DNA from: Acanthopleuribacter pedis
GTDB taxonomy: Bacteria > Acidobacteriota > Holophagae > Acanthopleuribacterales > Acanthopleuribacteraceae
Direction of reading: 5' to 3'
Length of the DNA: 64,000 nt
Assembly: GCF_017377855.1 (NCBI RefSeq)
Contig: NZ_JAFREP010000003.1
Coordinates: forward strand, 248,001 to 312,000
In this document: piece by piece, positions 43,965 through 52,016 of the stretch
How the letters are laid out: each line of letters starts with the position of its first letter
How positions within the stretch are numbered: position 1 is the stretch's first letter
Notes under the pieces: generated by a model
The model's input: only the letters and a program-made list of their open reading frames with translations
Databases searched by the model: none
What the model was told of the DNA's origin: nothing
Program-made: the position numbers and the translations under genes

Positions 43965-45041
43965 TTATCGGTTTTTGACTTGGCGGATGTGCTTGTGCAG
44001 CGTCTTTTCCCGTTGCTTCCTCGCTTGTCGTCCGCTCGCGGTTTGAAGTTCTTCTTGCCGTTGCACTTCCCGTTGAAGTTTGCCGTAGTTGTCAAAGCGC
44101 CGTTGGTCCAGGTCGCCGGTTTCCATAGCCGCACGCACCGCGCAGCCGGGTTCGTTGCCGTGCCGGCAATCGCGGAAGCGGCAGGCCCCGGCCAGTGCTT
44201 CCACCTCCGCGAAAACCTCGGCTACCGCCGCTTCGCCCGTCCACAATCCCAGTTCACGGAGCCCCGGCGTATCAATTAACAGGGCGCCGCTTGGCAATTG
44301 GAACAGTTCGCGATGGGTGGTCGTGTGGCGACCTCGTTGATCCAGGTCCCTTACCGCGCTTGTTTCCTGCCGGTCACGGGCCAACAGGTGGTTGGTTAGG
44401 GTTGATTTTCCCACGCCGGAGGAACCCAGTAAGGCCACGGTTTCGCCGGGTTGCAGGCTTGCAGCCGCCGCGTCGAGGCCTTGATCGTTGATCGCGGAGA
44501 TCGGGTAGATGGGTGCGCCGAAAGCAACCGCCTCCGTTTTTTCAATCCAATCGTCGCGGTTGTCGACCAGATCGCATTTACTCAAGACCACCGCTGGTTT
44601 GGCGCCGCTTTCCCAGACCATCGCCAGGTAACGTTCCAAACGCGCCGGGTTCCAGTCCCGATTGAGTGACGTGACGATCCAAACCCAATCGACATTGGCG
44701 ACCAGGACTTGGGCGGATGCCGTACCCGCCGCTTTGCGGGTGATTTGCGTGCGGCGGGGCAATACCTGGTCGATCACCAGGCGTTCGTCGTGGCCGGGCA
44801 TGCCGTGCCAGACGACCCAGTCGCCGGTGACCGGGACCTCGGCCTGTTGGTGGCCCAATCGGCCGGCCGTTACGGCGCGAAATGAACCCGCCGCCGTGGC
44901 CAACTCCCAGTGGCCGCGATGGACTGCCGTCACGCGGCCCAAAAGCCGGTTGTCGACCTCGGAATGGACGCCGTCCATGAAACCCCAGTCGCGTAACAGG
45001 TGGTTTTGCTGATTTCCATAAAGTTGGTTATTGCTTGTCAT
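43965..45041 (-). CDS. rsgA: RsgA ribosome small-subunit GTPase
   Basis: 358 residues; ATG 45041 chosen (weak GGGAG about 11 nt upstream). OB-fold N-terminus, then a circularly permuted GTPase: VLSKCDLVD (G4), SAIND (G5), GSSGVGKST (G1), DTPGLRELGL (G3). The C-terminal zinc site is CRFRDCRHGNEPGC. All features match RsgA/YjeQ, which helps mature the 30S subunit. Downstream hairpin and lone position suggest its own transcript. Confidence 0.93.
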   Translation of the reverse strand: MTSNNQLYGNQQNHLLRDWGFMDGVHSEVDNRLLGRVTAVHRGHWELATAAGSFRAVTAGRLGHQQAEVPVTGDWVVWHGMPGHDERLVIDQVLPRRTQITRKAAGTASAQVLVANVDWVWIVTSLNRDWNPARLERYLAMVWESGAKPAVVLSKCDLVDNRDDWIEKTEAVAFGAPIYPISAINDQGLDAAAASLQPGETVALLGSSGVGKSTLTNHLLARDRQETSAVRDLDQRGRHTTTHRELFQLPSGALLIDTPGLRELGLWTGEAAVAEVFAEVEALAGACRFRDCRHGNEPGCAVRAAMETGDLDQRRFDNYGKLQREVQRQEELQTASGRQARKQREKTLHKHIRQVKNR

Positions 45042-45544
45042 TGCTAAAAACGCTCCCAAAAGGAAGGCGAAAAAAACACCCTTCCATTCGTGCCGACGAA
45101 TGGACGTACAGACACCGGCCGTCACAAAAACGGGACTTTGGTGTGAAGGGTTTTTCTTTTCAGTTCAAACCCGGGCACGATTCATTGTCTGGGGCGTTTT
45201 ACACAAGCATAAAGACCAACGTCTCCAAAATTCAATCGGGATCAAGGATAAACCCTGGGTCGGCCGAGGTCAACCCACCTCAGCCTAAAGCGCGCGAAAT
45301 GCCCAGCGACATTAGGTATCAGGGCGGATGAAAGGGTTCCGGTTGGGGCTATGGCTTATGCCTCGCGCTCTGTTTCTCATCGGTTGAGCAAAGGGAGCCA
45401 CGTTTACGGCACTGCTTCGGTGACCGCCTTTCTTTTTCGGGGCGGTGAATCCTTGGAACCAGGTGTTTGTTGAGAAAATTTGGTCTCTAAAGCTTTTGAA
45501 ACAGTTGTGTTGTTGAAAAGATGCAAATTTCTATCACCGTCTTT
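45042..45544. other. Intergenic region, about 500 bp
   Basis: Between rsgA (5' side) and the following convergent-direction exported protein gene. No gene, repeat or RNA recognised. Confidence 0.35.
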
Positions 45545-46504
45545 TCAAAAACAATGCGCGTTCCCTTTTGAAAGACTGTTCTGCGCAAAAGCCGGCACCA
45601 GGTACCGTGTTCTTTCGCCTTGGGCCCATGACAGTGAAACCTGCGCCTGGCTGGAGAAAATCCACTGGTTTTCCCAGTGGGCGTCGTTGCGGGCCAAGTG
45701 CGGCACCAGCCAATCCTTGGCGTTGGTGGTTTGTAAGGTGGTGGCCGCCAAGTCGCCGTCGTCGCTCGCCAGGGCTGTTACCAGCGGCAGGTTGCAGCTA
45801 AAGGAAAGTGCTTGGCCGCTGGAGCGGGCGTCAACCGCGCGTTGCTCATGGGCACCCATGGAAAAACGGTTTCCGTCAAGTGTGACCCAAACCCGTTCCT
45901 GATGGGGGTTTATGAGGAAAAGCCTGTCGTTTTCCTCAAACAGGGGGAGGTCGCCCGCGTAGGTGCTGCAATCGCGGAACGCCGTCAGTGATTGTTTGCC
46001 GCGGCGTACCTGCAATGCTTTGCCAGGATTGGTGTTTTGAAAAAACAGTAACGTCAGGTTGACGTCGCCCGGACCGTCCGCGATCTGCTGGCATACGCGA
46101 ATACCGCTTAGGTTGATTTCGAGCGTGCCGTCGTTCGCGTTGCTTTGGTTCAGGGTAAAAGCGACCGCGGTAAGGCCCGTGTTGTCCCGCGCCAAAATCT
46201 CTAAATCACTCCAGCTACCGCCCTGGGTGTCGGTGACCGCGCCGTGTGCGTCGAAACGGAAGGGCACCTCGGCGCTCCCGGAAACGTCATAGCGATTATT
46301 TACATTTATACCTGGCAGCAACAAAACAATGCGGCTTCCCGACGAAAGCGGGGTGTTGTCGACGAATGAGACACGGGCGTCGCCTTCCAAGCATACGCTT
46401 TGATTCTGGCTGCCGCAGAGTTCTTGGGCCGGCAAAGGTGCACCTGCCGTTAGCAGGGCCAAGGTGCCTAAAGCGATTGAAGTCAGGGAAAAAGGGGATT
46501 TCAT
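45545..46504 (-). CDS. Exported protein of unknown function
   Basis: 319 residues; ATG 46504 with AGGAGG about 7 nt upstream. Signal peptide (SLTSIALGTLALLTAGAPLPAQE). The rest is beta-rich with five cysteines or so and no recognised domain; segments such as WLVPHLARNDAHWENQWIFSS resemble beta modules in the LRR protease's tail. Likely secreted or surface-exposed. Confidence 0.65.
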   Translation of the reverse strand: MKSPFSLTSIALGTLALLTAGAPLPAQELCGSQNQSVCLEGDARVSFVDNTPLSSGSRIVLLLPGINVNNRYDVSGSAEVPFRFDAHGAVTDTQGGSWSDLEILARDNTGLTAVAFTLNQSNANDGTLEINLSGIRVCQQIADGPGDVNLTLLFFQNTNPGKALQVRRGKQSLTAFRDCSTYAGDLPLFEENDRLFLINPHQERVWVTLDGNRFSMGAHEQRAVDARSSGQALSFSCNLPLVTALASDDGDLAATTLQTTNAKDWLVPHLARNDAHWENQWIFSSQAQVSLSWAQGERTRYLVPAFAQNSLSKGNAHCF

Positions 46505-47162
46505 GGGTGTGCCTCCTGGGCCACCTTGGGTCTTGCGACGGTGCGTCTCGAGAGCAGCGAGGGGTTCCTGGTCGCAGGGGCGGCCGGCCTTCAAGGGAAA
46601 CCTCGGGACCTTGATACCTTCCTTATTTAGCCGCTTTTGTGCCGGCTTTCAGGGAGGTGTCAAAGGTTACCTTTCTGGACCAAACCGTCACCATGGAGCG
46701 GTGCCTTGCGGTTTTTTTTCGGGCATGTTTCAGAAACGGATCGTGTTCTTTAATAAGCGCGGGCGGCTTGCCCGACCCAAGTCCCTCTTTTGTCGGGTTA
46801 CCCCGGCGAGAGACCCCGGGTTCGAGAATCCGCTGCTGCGCACTGAAGCGTGCTTCAGAAATGGAAAAAAGCTCAGCCCGTGCGGCGCTGAACCTGTTGG
46901 GAGCCGACCCCTGAATTGGGGGCGCTTTTAAGTTGGCGCCGAAATTGCTAGCATGAAATGGCACCGGATTATGGGAGACAACCAATCATTCGCCAACCGA
47001 AACAAAGTTGTCAGACTCATCCACAAAGGTCGTCACTAACCAGTTTGAACCTAAATGACGCGCAAGAACGTCAATTAGTTTTCTTTTTGGCTTGCATTGC
47101 ATGGTCAGCAAGCTTCGATTGATTCATCTTCTCGGAACAACCGATGTGTGGGGGTAACTCTC
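46505..47162. other. Intergenic region, about 660 bp
   Basis: Between the divergent exported-protein gene and the dockerin-tailed protein gene; likely promoters for both. A plus-strand frame 46464-46931 has no coding character. Nothing else seen. Confidence 0.35.
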
Positions 47163-49418
47163 TTGAGCGAAGGAAAGACATTTCTCAGCAAAACCTTTTT
47201 CGCCCTTGTGTTATTGGGTGCTGTCGCCTGTATAACACCTAGCTTTGGCCAAACTTTTAGTATCAGCGGCCGTTCCGCGAATCCTGGCTATTTCGCCAAT
47301 CGCGACGGCTCGCTTACCGTTTCTTATACGGTAAATCTCAGTGGTGGTTTCAGCCTGGCCAATGTTGTTCCTTACTTGGAGCAACCAACCTGTGCCACGT
47401 ACGGGAATCGCCGCATTTTTAATATCACCTACCCGGGTTTCGGTTCCTCCCTCGATAACCTGTCCCAGACGGACATTCCCTCCTGGACCAACAACACCAC
47501 CCAAACCGTGTGGTTTAACGTCCATATGTTCGACAACAGCATCATGTGCCCCTCCACAGCCGCTGCCGAGCTGGGCAGTGATTGCCTGACCTTCGATCTG
47601 TTGTTCTCTTTCTCCGGCAACGATCAGCGTGTTCCCGTTGGGCTCGATCAAAGCCAACTCTTGGCTTACACCAACCCACCTACCGACGGCGTCCGCGTCG
47701 TAGACGTCCTGTGGGACACCAATCCCGCGCCTCGCGTTGAGGGATGGTGCCAAAATTATGATGATGACTTCGAAGTCCTGGTGGATGACCGCGGTGTGAT
47801 CGCCGCCCAGGTTGCCAATGACAACAACCGTATTTATTACGGTGTGAATTGGAGCCTCAATATCGACACACCACGTGGCCAATTTGACTGGCGTGGTGCT
47901 TTATCGACCATCAAAATTCCACTATCCGATGACTTCCAAAAATTGGATTTGGGTTTGGCGATCTTTGAGGGACGCGTAGACCTCATACCCCAAGAAACCC
48001 GCATCGTTCGCGAGGACCAAACAACCTTTCCTTTAGCTGCTATGGGCGGTTTCGGTAACCAATACAATGCACCTGAATGTGATTTAGAATCCTACAACTT
48101 CTGGGACATTACCGATTTGGCCCATCGCACCGGAACCGTTCGGGACAACGTCGGTTCAATCACCCAATTCCGCACCGTTGAAGTCGAAAAGTTTTCTTTT
48201 AATATTAGTTACCGTTCTTCGGCACTGTATTTGGTGAACTTAAACGGCTGTACCTCGTCCAGTGCCTTTGGCACCGATCAAGGCGCGGAAAGCATGACTT
48301 TTACCCGCTACCAACTGGACGACCAAGGGGTGGCTTCTGTTACCGTTGAAGTACCCGCCTCGCTCAAATCCGGCGGCGATTTGGCCGACGGCTACACGGT
48401 CAAATGGTTTGCCCGCACCAATGAAAACTATGAGGCAGTCAACTTGGTCGGCGGCGGTCCGCCCGACCCCCAAGCCCTCTCGACCACCTTACAGGTTCCG
48501 ATCACCGCGGCGGATGCGACCGAAATCATCGCGCAAATTACCCACACCGCTTCCAACTCCGTGATTAGCATTGTGTCGCCGGGTCATGGATTGACCTATC
48601 AGCAATTGGCCGCGCCCCAATTCCTCGACAATGAGGTCGTGGACGACGGCCGCTTTCAAGTGGGCGAATCCGCCATGCAGAACTTGGTGTTCACCAACAA
48701 CACCGGTTTCGACCTGACCGATGTAACCTTTACCCTCAGCGCGGAAGGCGGAAGCCCGGCCCAGTTCGGGTTCGGGACCACGCTCACCGGTATTCAGGGC
48801 CAAAGTTGCAGCATCGCCCGTAGCGTCTTTACCACCAACCTCGTGTCCGGTCAGCGTTTCTCCATTGATCTGCTGGTAAAGAAGCTTTATGAAACCGGCG
48901 TCTGTAATGCCAACAACAATTACCGTTTTGCGCTAACCACCGCCTACGAACTCAACAATGTTACCCACAGCTACGCGCAACATTTTGAACTCACGCCGGG
49001 CTGTACCGACGATAACCCGCACGGCATCGACATGGATGGGTTGGTTACCTACTGGGGGACCTGTCCCACCGGCGGCATTCGCCTCCCCATTTTCGGTGAC
49101 AGCATCTATTCCTATCGGTGGTTCGACAGTGCCGCGAGCCTGTGTTTGAACACCTGGGAAGACGGCGTTGACACTGACTTCTGGAGCGTACCCGACCTCA
49201 CTCAGACTGGGGATGTCTATGTGGAGGTCACCGATTTTCAAACCGGTTTAAAACGGATCTACCCGCTGCGTGTCATTGTGTTTGACAACCTGCCCACCCA
49301 GGCCGAGCTTCTCCCGTCCTGGCGGGAAGAAACCATCACCGATGTCGACCTCGATAACGACGGCTTGGTGACCGCCCTCGATGCGGTGATCTTCTACAGC
49401 GCGGGTGGCTGCCAATAA
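47163..49418 (+). CDS. Large exported protein with dockerin-like C-terminus
   Basis: 751 residues. I chose TTG 47163, with GGGGG about 8 nt upstream and a signal peptide right after (LSKTFFALVLLGAVACITPSFGQ). A beta-rich middle has many Asp/Asn/Thr, like adhesin or CARDB-type modules. The C-terminus has a dockerin/EF-like DVDLDNDGLVTALDAVIFY. A similar tail is seen in the M36 protease. Terminator follows. Function unknown; secreted structural or adhesive role is inferred. Confidence 0.7.
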   Translation: MSEGKTFLSKTFFALVLLGAVACITPSFGQTFSISGRSANPGYFANRDGSLTVSYTVNLSGGFSLANVVPYLEQPTCATYGNRRIFNITYPGFGSSLDNLSQTDIPSWTNNTTQTVWFNVHMFDNSIMCPSTAAAELGSDCLTFDLLFSFSGNDQRVPVGLDQSQLLAYTNPPTDGVRVVDVLWDTNPAPRVEGWCQNYDDDFEVLVDDRGVIAAQVANDNNRIYYGVNWSLNIDTPRGQFDWRGALSTIKIPLSDDFQKLDLGLAIFEGRVDLIPQETRIVREDQTTFPLAAMGGFGNQYNAPECDLESYNFWDITDLAHRTGTVRDNVGSITQFRTVEVEKFSFNISYRSSALYLVNLNGCTSSSAFGTDQGAESMTFTRYQLDDQGVASVTVEVPASLKSGGDLADGYTVKWFARTNENYEAVNLVGGGPPDPQALSTTLQVPITAADATEIIAQITHTASNSVISIVSPGHGLTYQQLAAPQFLDNEVVDDGRFQVGESAMQNLVFTNNTGFDLTDVTFTLSAEGGSPAQFGFGTTLTGIQGQSCSIARSVFTTNLVSGQRFSIDLLVKKLYETGVCNANNNYRFALTTAYELNNVTHSYAQHFELTPGCTDDNPHGIDMDGLVTYWGTCPTGGIRLPIFGDSIYSYRWFDSAASLCLNTWEDGVDTDFWSVPDLTQTGDVYVEVTDFQTGLKRIYPLRVIVFDNLPTQAELLPSWREETITDVDLDNDGLVTALDAVIFYSAGGCQ

Positions 49419-49445
49419 ACCTTCGCCCATCCTTCAAAAGCAACC

Positions 49446-49486
49446 AAACGGCGTCTTTTCCCTTCCGGGGAACAGGCGCCGTTTTT
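49446..49486 (+). terminator. Rho-independent terminator after the dockerin-tailed gene
   Basis: AAACGGCG (49446-49453) pairs with CGCCGTTT (49477-49484), followed by TTT. About 28 nt after the stop. Confidence 0.75.
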
Positions 49487-49874
49487 GCGTTGCGACAAAA
49501 AAAGCACCGACTCTTGTGCGAGCCGGTGCTGTTCAAGGGAAGATGGGTAGCGGTTGTGGGAGTGAGGATGGAGGCCGCTACCCGGACACCTGTGTTGAGG
49601 GTGCCTTTGCGTGTCGCCACGCTTCAAGCACCGCAAGGAGCACCGCTTTCCCCCACACCCGTGGTGGATGCGGGTTGCAGAAAGCAGTTGTTGTTGCCTG
49701 TCCTTGCAGGCGCATGCGGCGCCAAAAGGGGCCGCACTTTTTTTGCATCCCTTAACAAGCACGTTTTCAATCAAATACCGGTTCTTTTGTGCGTGGTGTC
49801 ACTTTTTGACGATAGGGTCATTAAGCCCCGATTCGGCTTTTCAAGGATGAATGTTTTCAACACCCAAGGATGGG
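49487..49874. other. Intergenic region
   Basis: About 390 bp; no gene recognised. Contains the promoter and duplicated CAAGGATG ribosome-binding motifs just before the next gene. Confidence 0.35.
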
Positions 49875-51086
49875 ATGATGATTGTGACGCGTGCAGCCGT
49901 ACAGCTTGGTAGCGGCCGTGAATATACCGAGCAATTTGAGCAACGTGAACGCCTGCGCTTCCGCGACGGGCAAACAGAAATTAACGCCGACCGCCTCGTC
50001 CAACGGGGGCGTCGCGAAAGCCAACGAAGCGCTTCTTTCACCGGTGTGGGGTTGACGCCCGACTCCCTTGATTTGAGTAACCTTGCGACGCAACAAATCG
50101 CCGCTAATCCCACCTCGATTTCCGTGGCGGGCGACAGCGACGAAACCCCCAAAATCACCGATCCCAAAGCTGATTTGGTCAAACAACTCTTGGAAAAGAT
50201 CTTTAAGAAAAAGGTCGACCTCCCCGATGTCGAAGATTTTCTCAAGGAACCCGGCGGCGCGCCCGGTCAAGGTGCACCCGCCGCACCAGGCCAAGGCCGT
50301 GGACAAGGTGCCCAAGGGCAACCGGGATTTGGCTTGGAATACGACTTCTACCAACGTTATTCGGAAAGTGAACGCACCGATTTCGCCGCCTCCGGCGTGA
50401 TTGAAACCGCCGACGGTCGGTCCATCAATTTTGATGTCGCCCTCAGCATGCAGCGCTCCTATGAAACCGAAACCTCGATTTCCATCCGTGCCGGCGCGCA
50501 ACTCACCGATCCCCTGGTGCTCAACTTCAACGGCAACGCCGCGGAACTGAGCTCTGGTTCCTTCGAATTCGATCTCGACAGCGACGGCCAAGCCGAAGAA
50601 ATGCGCTTTCTTTCCGGCGGTAGCGGTTTCCTGGCCATCGACCGCAACGGTGACGGCGCCATTAACGACGGCAGCGAGTTGTTCGGCACCAAGTCCGGCA
50701 ATGGTTTCGCCGACTTAGCGGCCTACGACGAGGACGGCAACCAATTTATCGATGAGAACGACAGCGTTTACAGTAAGTTACGCATCTACAACAAGGACGC
50801 CGAAGGCAATGATCAAATCAGCACCTTGGCCGAAAAAGATGTGGGCGCCATTTACCTGGGCTACGAAGAAACCCCTTTTACGATCAAAGACGAAAACAAC
50901 GAAACCTTGGCCCAAGTCCGTAGCAGCGGCGTGTTTCTTAAAGAAAGCGGCGGTGTCGGCACGGTTCAGCAAGTTGATCTGGCCACGCGCGCGCTAAACG
51001 CCACCGAAAACGCGGCCCAAGCCGAGGCGGAAACGTCCGCCGAACCCGATTTATCTTCCCTCGCCAACCTCGATGTGACCGCGTAA
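49875..51086 (+). CDS. EF-hand/VCBS-like Ca-binding protein
   Basis: 403 residues from ATG 49875 (ATG 49878 and 49851 are in frame; AAGGA precedes each). No signal peptide. Contains a Pro/Gly/Gln-rich linker (about 120-160) and acidic Ca-binding-like loops (FDLDSDGQAEEM, IDRNGDGAINDGSELFG, YDEDGNQFIDENDSV), as found in many bacterial repeat-containing proteins. The GSELFGTKSGNGFADLAAYD segment is typical of these. No signal or secretion motif visible, so export, if any, would be non-classical. Confidence 0.75.
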   Translation: MMIVTRAAVQLGSGREYTEQFEQRERLRFRDGQTEINADRLVQRGRRESQRSASFTGVGLTPDSLDLSNLATQQIAANPTSISVAGDSDETPKITDPKADLVKQLLEKIFKKKVDLPDVEDFLKEPGGAPGQGAPAAPGQGRGQGAQGQPGFGLEYDFYQRYSESERTDFAASGVIETADGRSINFDVALSMQRSYETETSISIRAGAQLTDPLVLNFNGNAAELSSGSFEFDLDSDGQAEEMRFLSGGSGFLAIDRNGDGAINDGSELFGTKSGNGFADLAAYDEDGNQFIDENDSVYSKLRIYNKDAEGNDQISTLAEKDVGAIYLGYEETPFTIKDENNETLAQVRSSGVFLKESGGVGTVQQVDLATRALNATENAAQAEAETSAEPDLSSLANLDVTA

Positions 51087-51227
51087 CTACCTGATCCGTT
51101 TCGTGTGCCGGCTTCCTTGCGAATCCGTGCAACCTGTTGCGGTAGAAAAGGTAACTCGCGACGGTTCATTGCGGTTCCGGTTAGGTTAGGCCCCACCGCG
51201 GAACAACCTCACGGTCAATCACAGCGG

Positions 51228-51264
51228 CCCGACTTCGGTTTCAGCTTGGCCGAGTCGGGTCTTT
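51228..51264 (+). terminator. Rho-independent terminator after the Ca-binding protein
   Basis: CCCGACT (51228-51234) pairs with AGTCGGG (51253-51259); inner CGG/CCG; followed by TCTTTT. About 140 nt after the stop. Confidence 0.7.
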
Positions 51265-51369
51265 TCACGTTTTTGACCACCCCTTCCAAAAGAAGGGACA
51301 TCTCCTATTCGGACGATTCCTCTTCCCAGGATGGGTCGAGACTGAGCCCGCCCTGATCGGAAGCGGGGC

Positions 51370-51684
51370 TAGCCCGCATTTCTCACAAGGAATTCTGCTA
51401 CGGGGCAACCCATGCGATTACGAGGGGGGGCCATCCGCATTACTCGGTCGAGCCGCCTTCGCCTCAGCTGCTGTGCCGAAAGGTCGGCCCCGCGAAAGGT
51501 CGGCCCCGCGAAAGGTCGGCCCCGCGAAAAGGTCGGCCCCGCGAAAGGTCGGCCCCGCGAAAGGTCGGACCCCGAAAGGTCGGACCCGCGAAAGGTCGGA
51601 CCCCTGCGCCGTCTCTCGGTCGTCATTTTCGGACTCACAAGGCTTTCTGCTTCTCGCGACGAATCCTTGTGAGAAATGCGGGCT
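51370..51684. repeat. Family A repeat, copy 4 (largest core)
   Basis: TAGCCCGCATTTCTCACAAGG ... CCTTGTGAGAAATGCGGGCTTA. Core (about 51475-51606) has about eight units of GAAAGGTCGGCCCCGC, varying 15-17 bp. On the minus strand parts read GSDLSG, FRGADLS. Same orientation as copy 3. Confidence 0.87.
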
Positions 51685-51964
51685 TAGTGCCCCGGCCGTG
51701 TCCTCGTGCTGAACGGGGGCCAGCGCGCCGAAGGTGTCATCAGCGGCTAGGCGCACGCGCAACGGGTCGATTGCCTGGTTCAGCGGGCCGCGGTTGATGA
51801 AGGGTTACGGGACCCAGGCCGCCAAATTCTTGTTGTACGTGACCCGTGAACTCTCGGCCAAATTGCTGGAACGCGCGGAGCAAGGATAAAGGATTGCCGG
51901 GGTTTTCAGCCTATGCCTCGCGGTTCCGGCAAGAAATACGGGCTAGCCCGATTCCAGAGCGCCC
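51685..51964. other. Intergenic region with a tiny open frame
   Basis: 280 bp. A 30-codon frame at 51797-51889 (MKGYGTQAAKFLLYVTRELS...) looks protein-like, perhaps the end of a lost gene. No other feature. Confidence 0.3.
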
Positions 51965-51996
51965 AAAAAAAAGGGCGGCTGAACAGCCGCCCTTTT
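51965..51996. terminator. Bidirectional rho-independent terminator
   Basis: AAAAGGGCGGCT / AGCCGCCCTTTT with a GAAC loop; A-run on one side and T-run on the other. Serves the M36 protease gene on the minus strand, 20 nt after its stop. Confidence 0.85.
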
Positions 51997-52016
51997 GATT
52001 GACAGAGGTTGTTGTT

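Noticed and set aside
51475..51606. Tandem 15-17-bp units as a CRISPR array
   Set aside because: Units are adjacent with no spacers, lie inside a repeat shared with other loci, and no cas gene is present.
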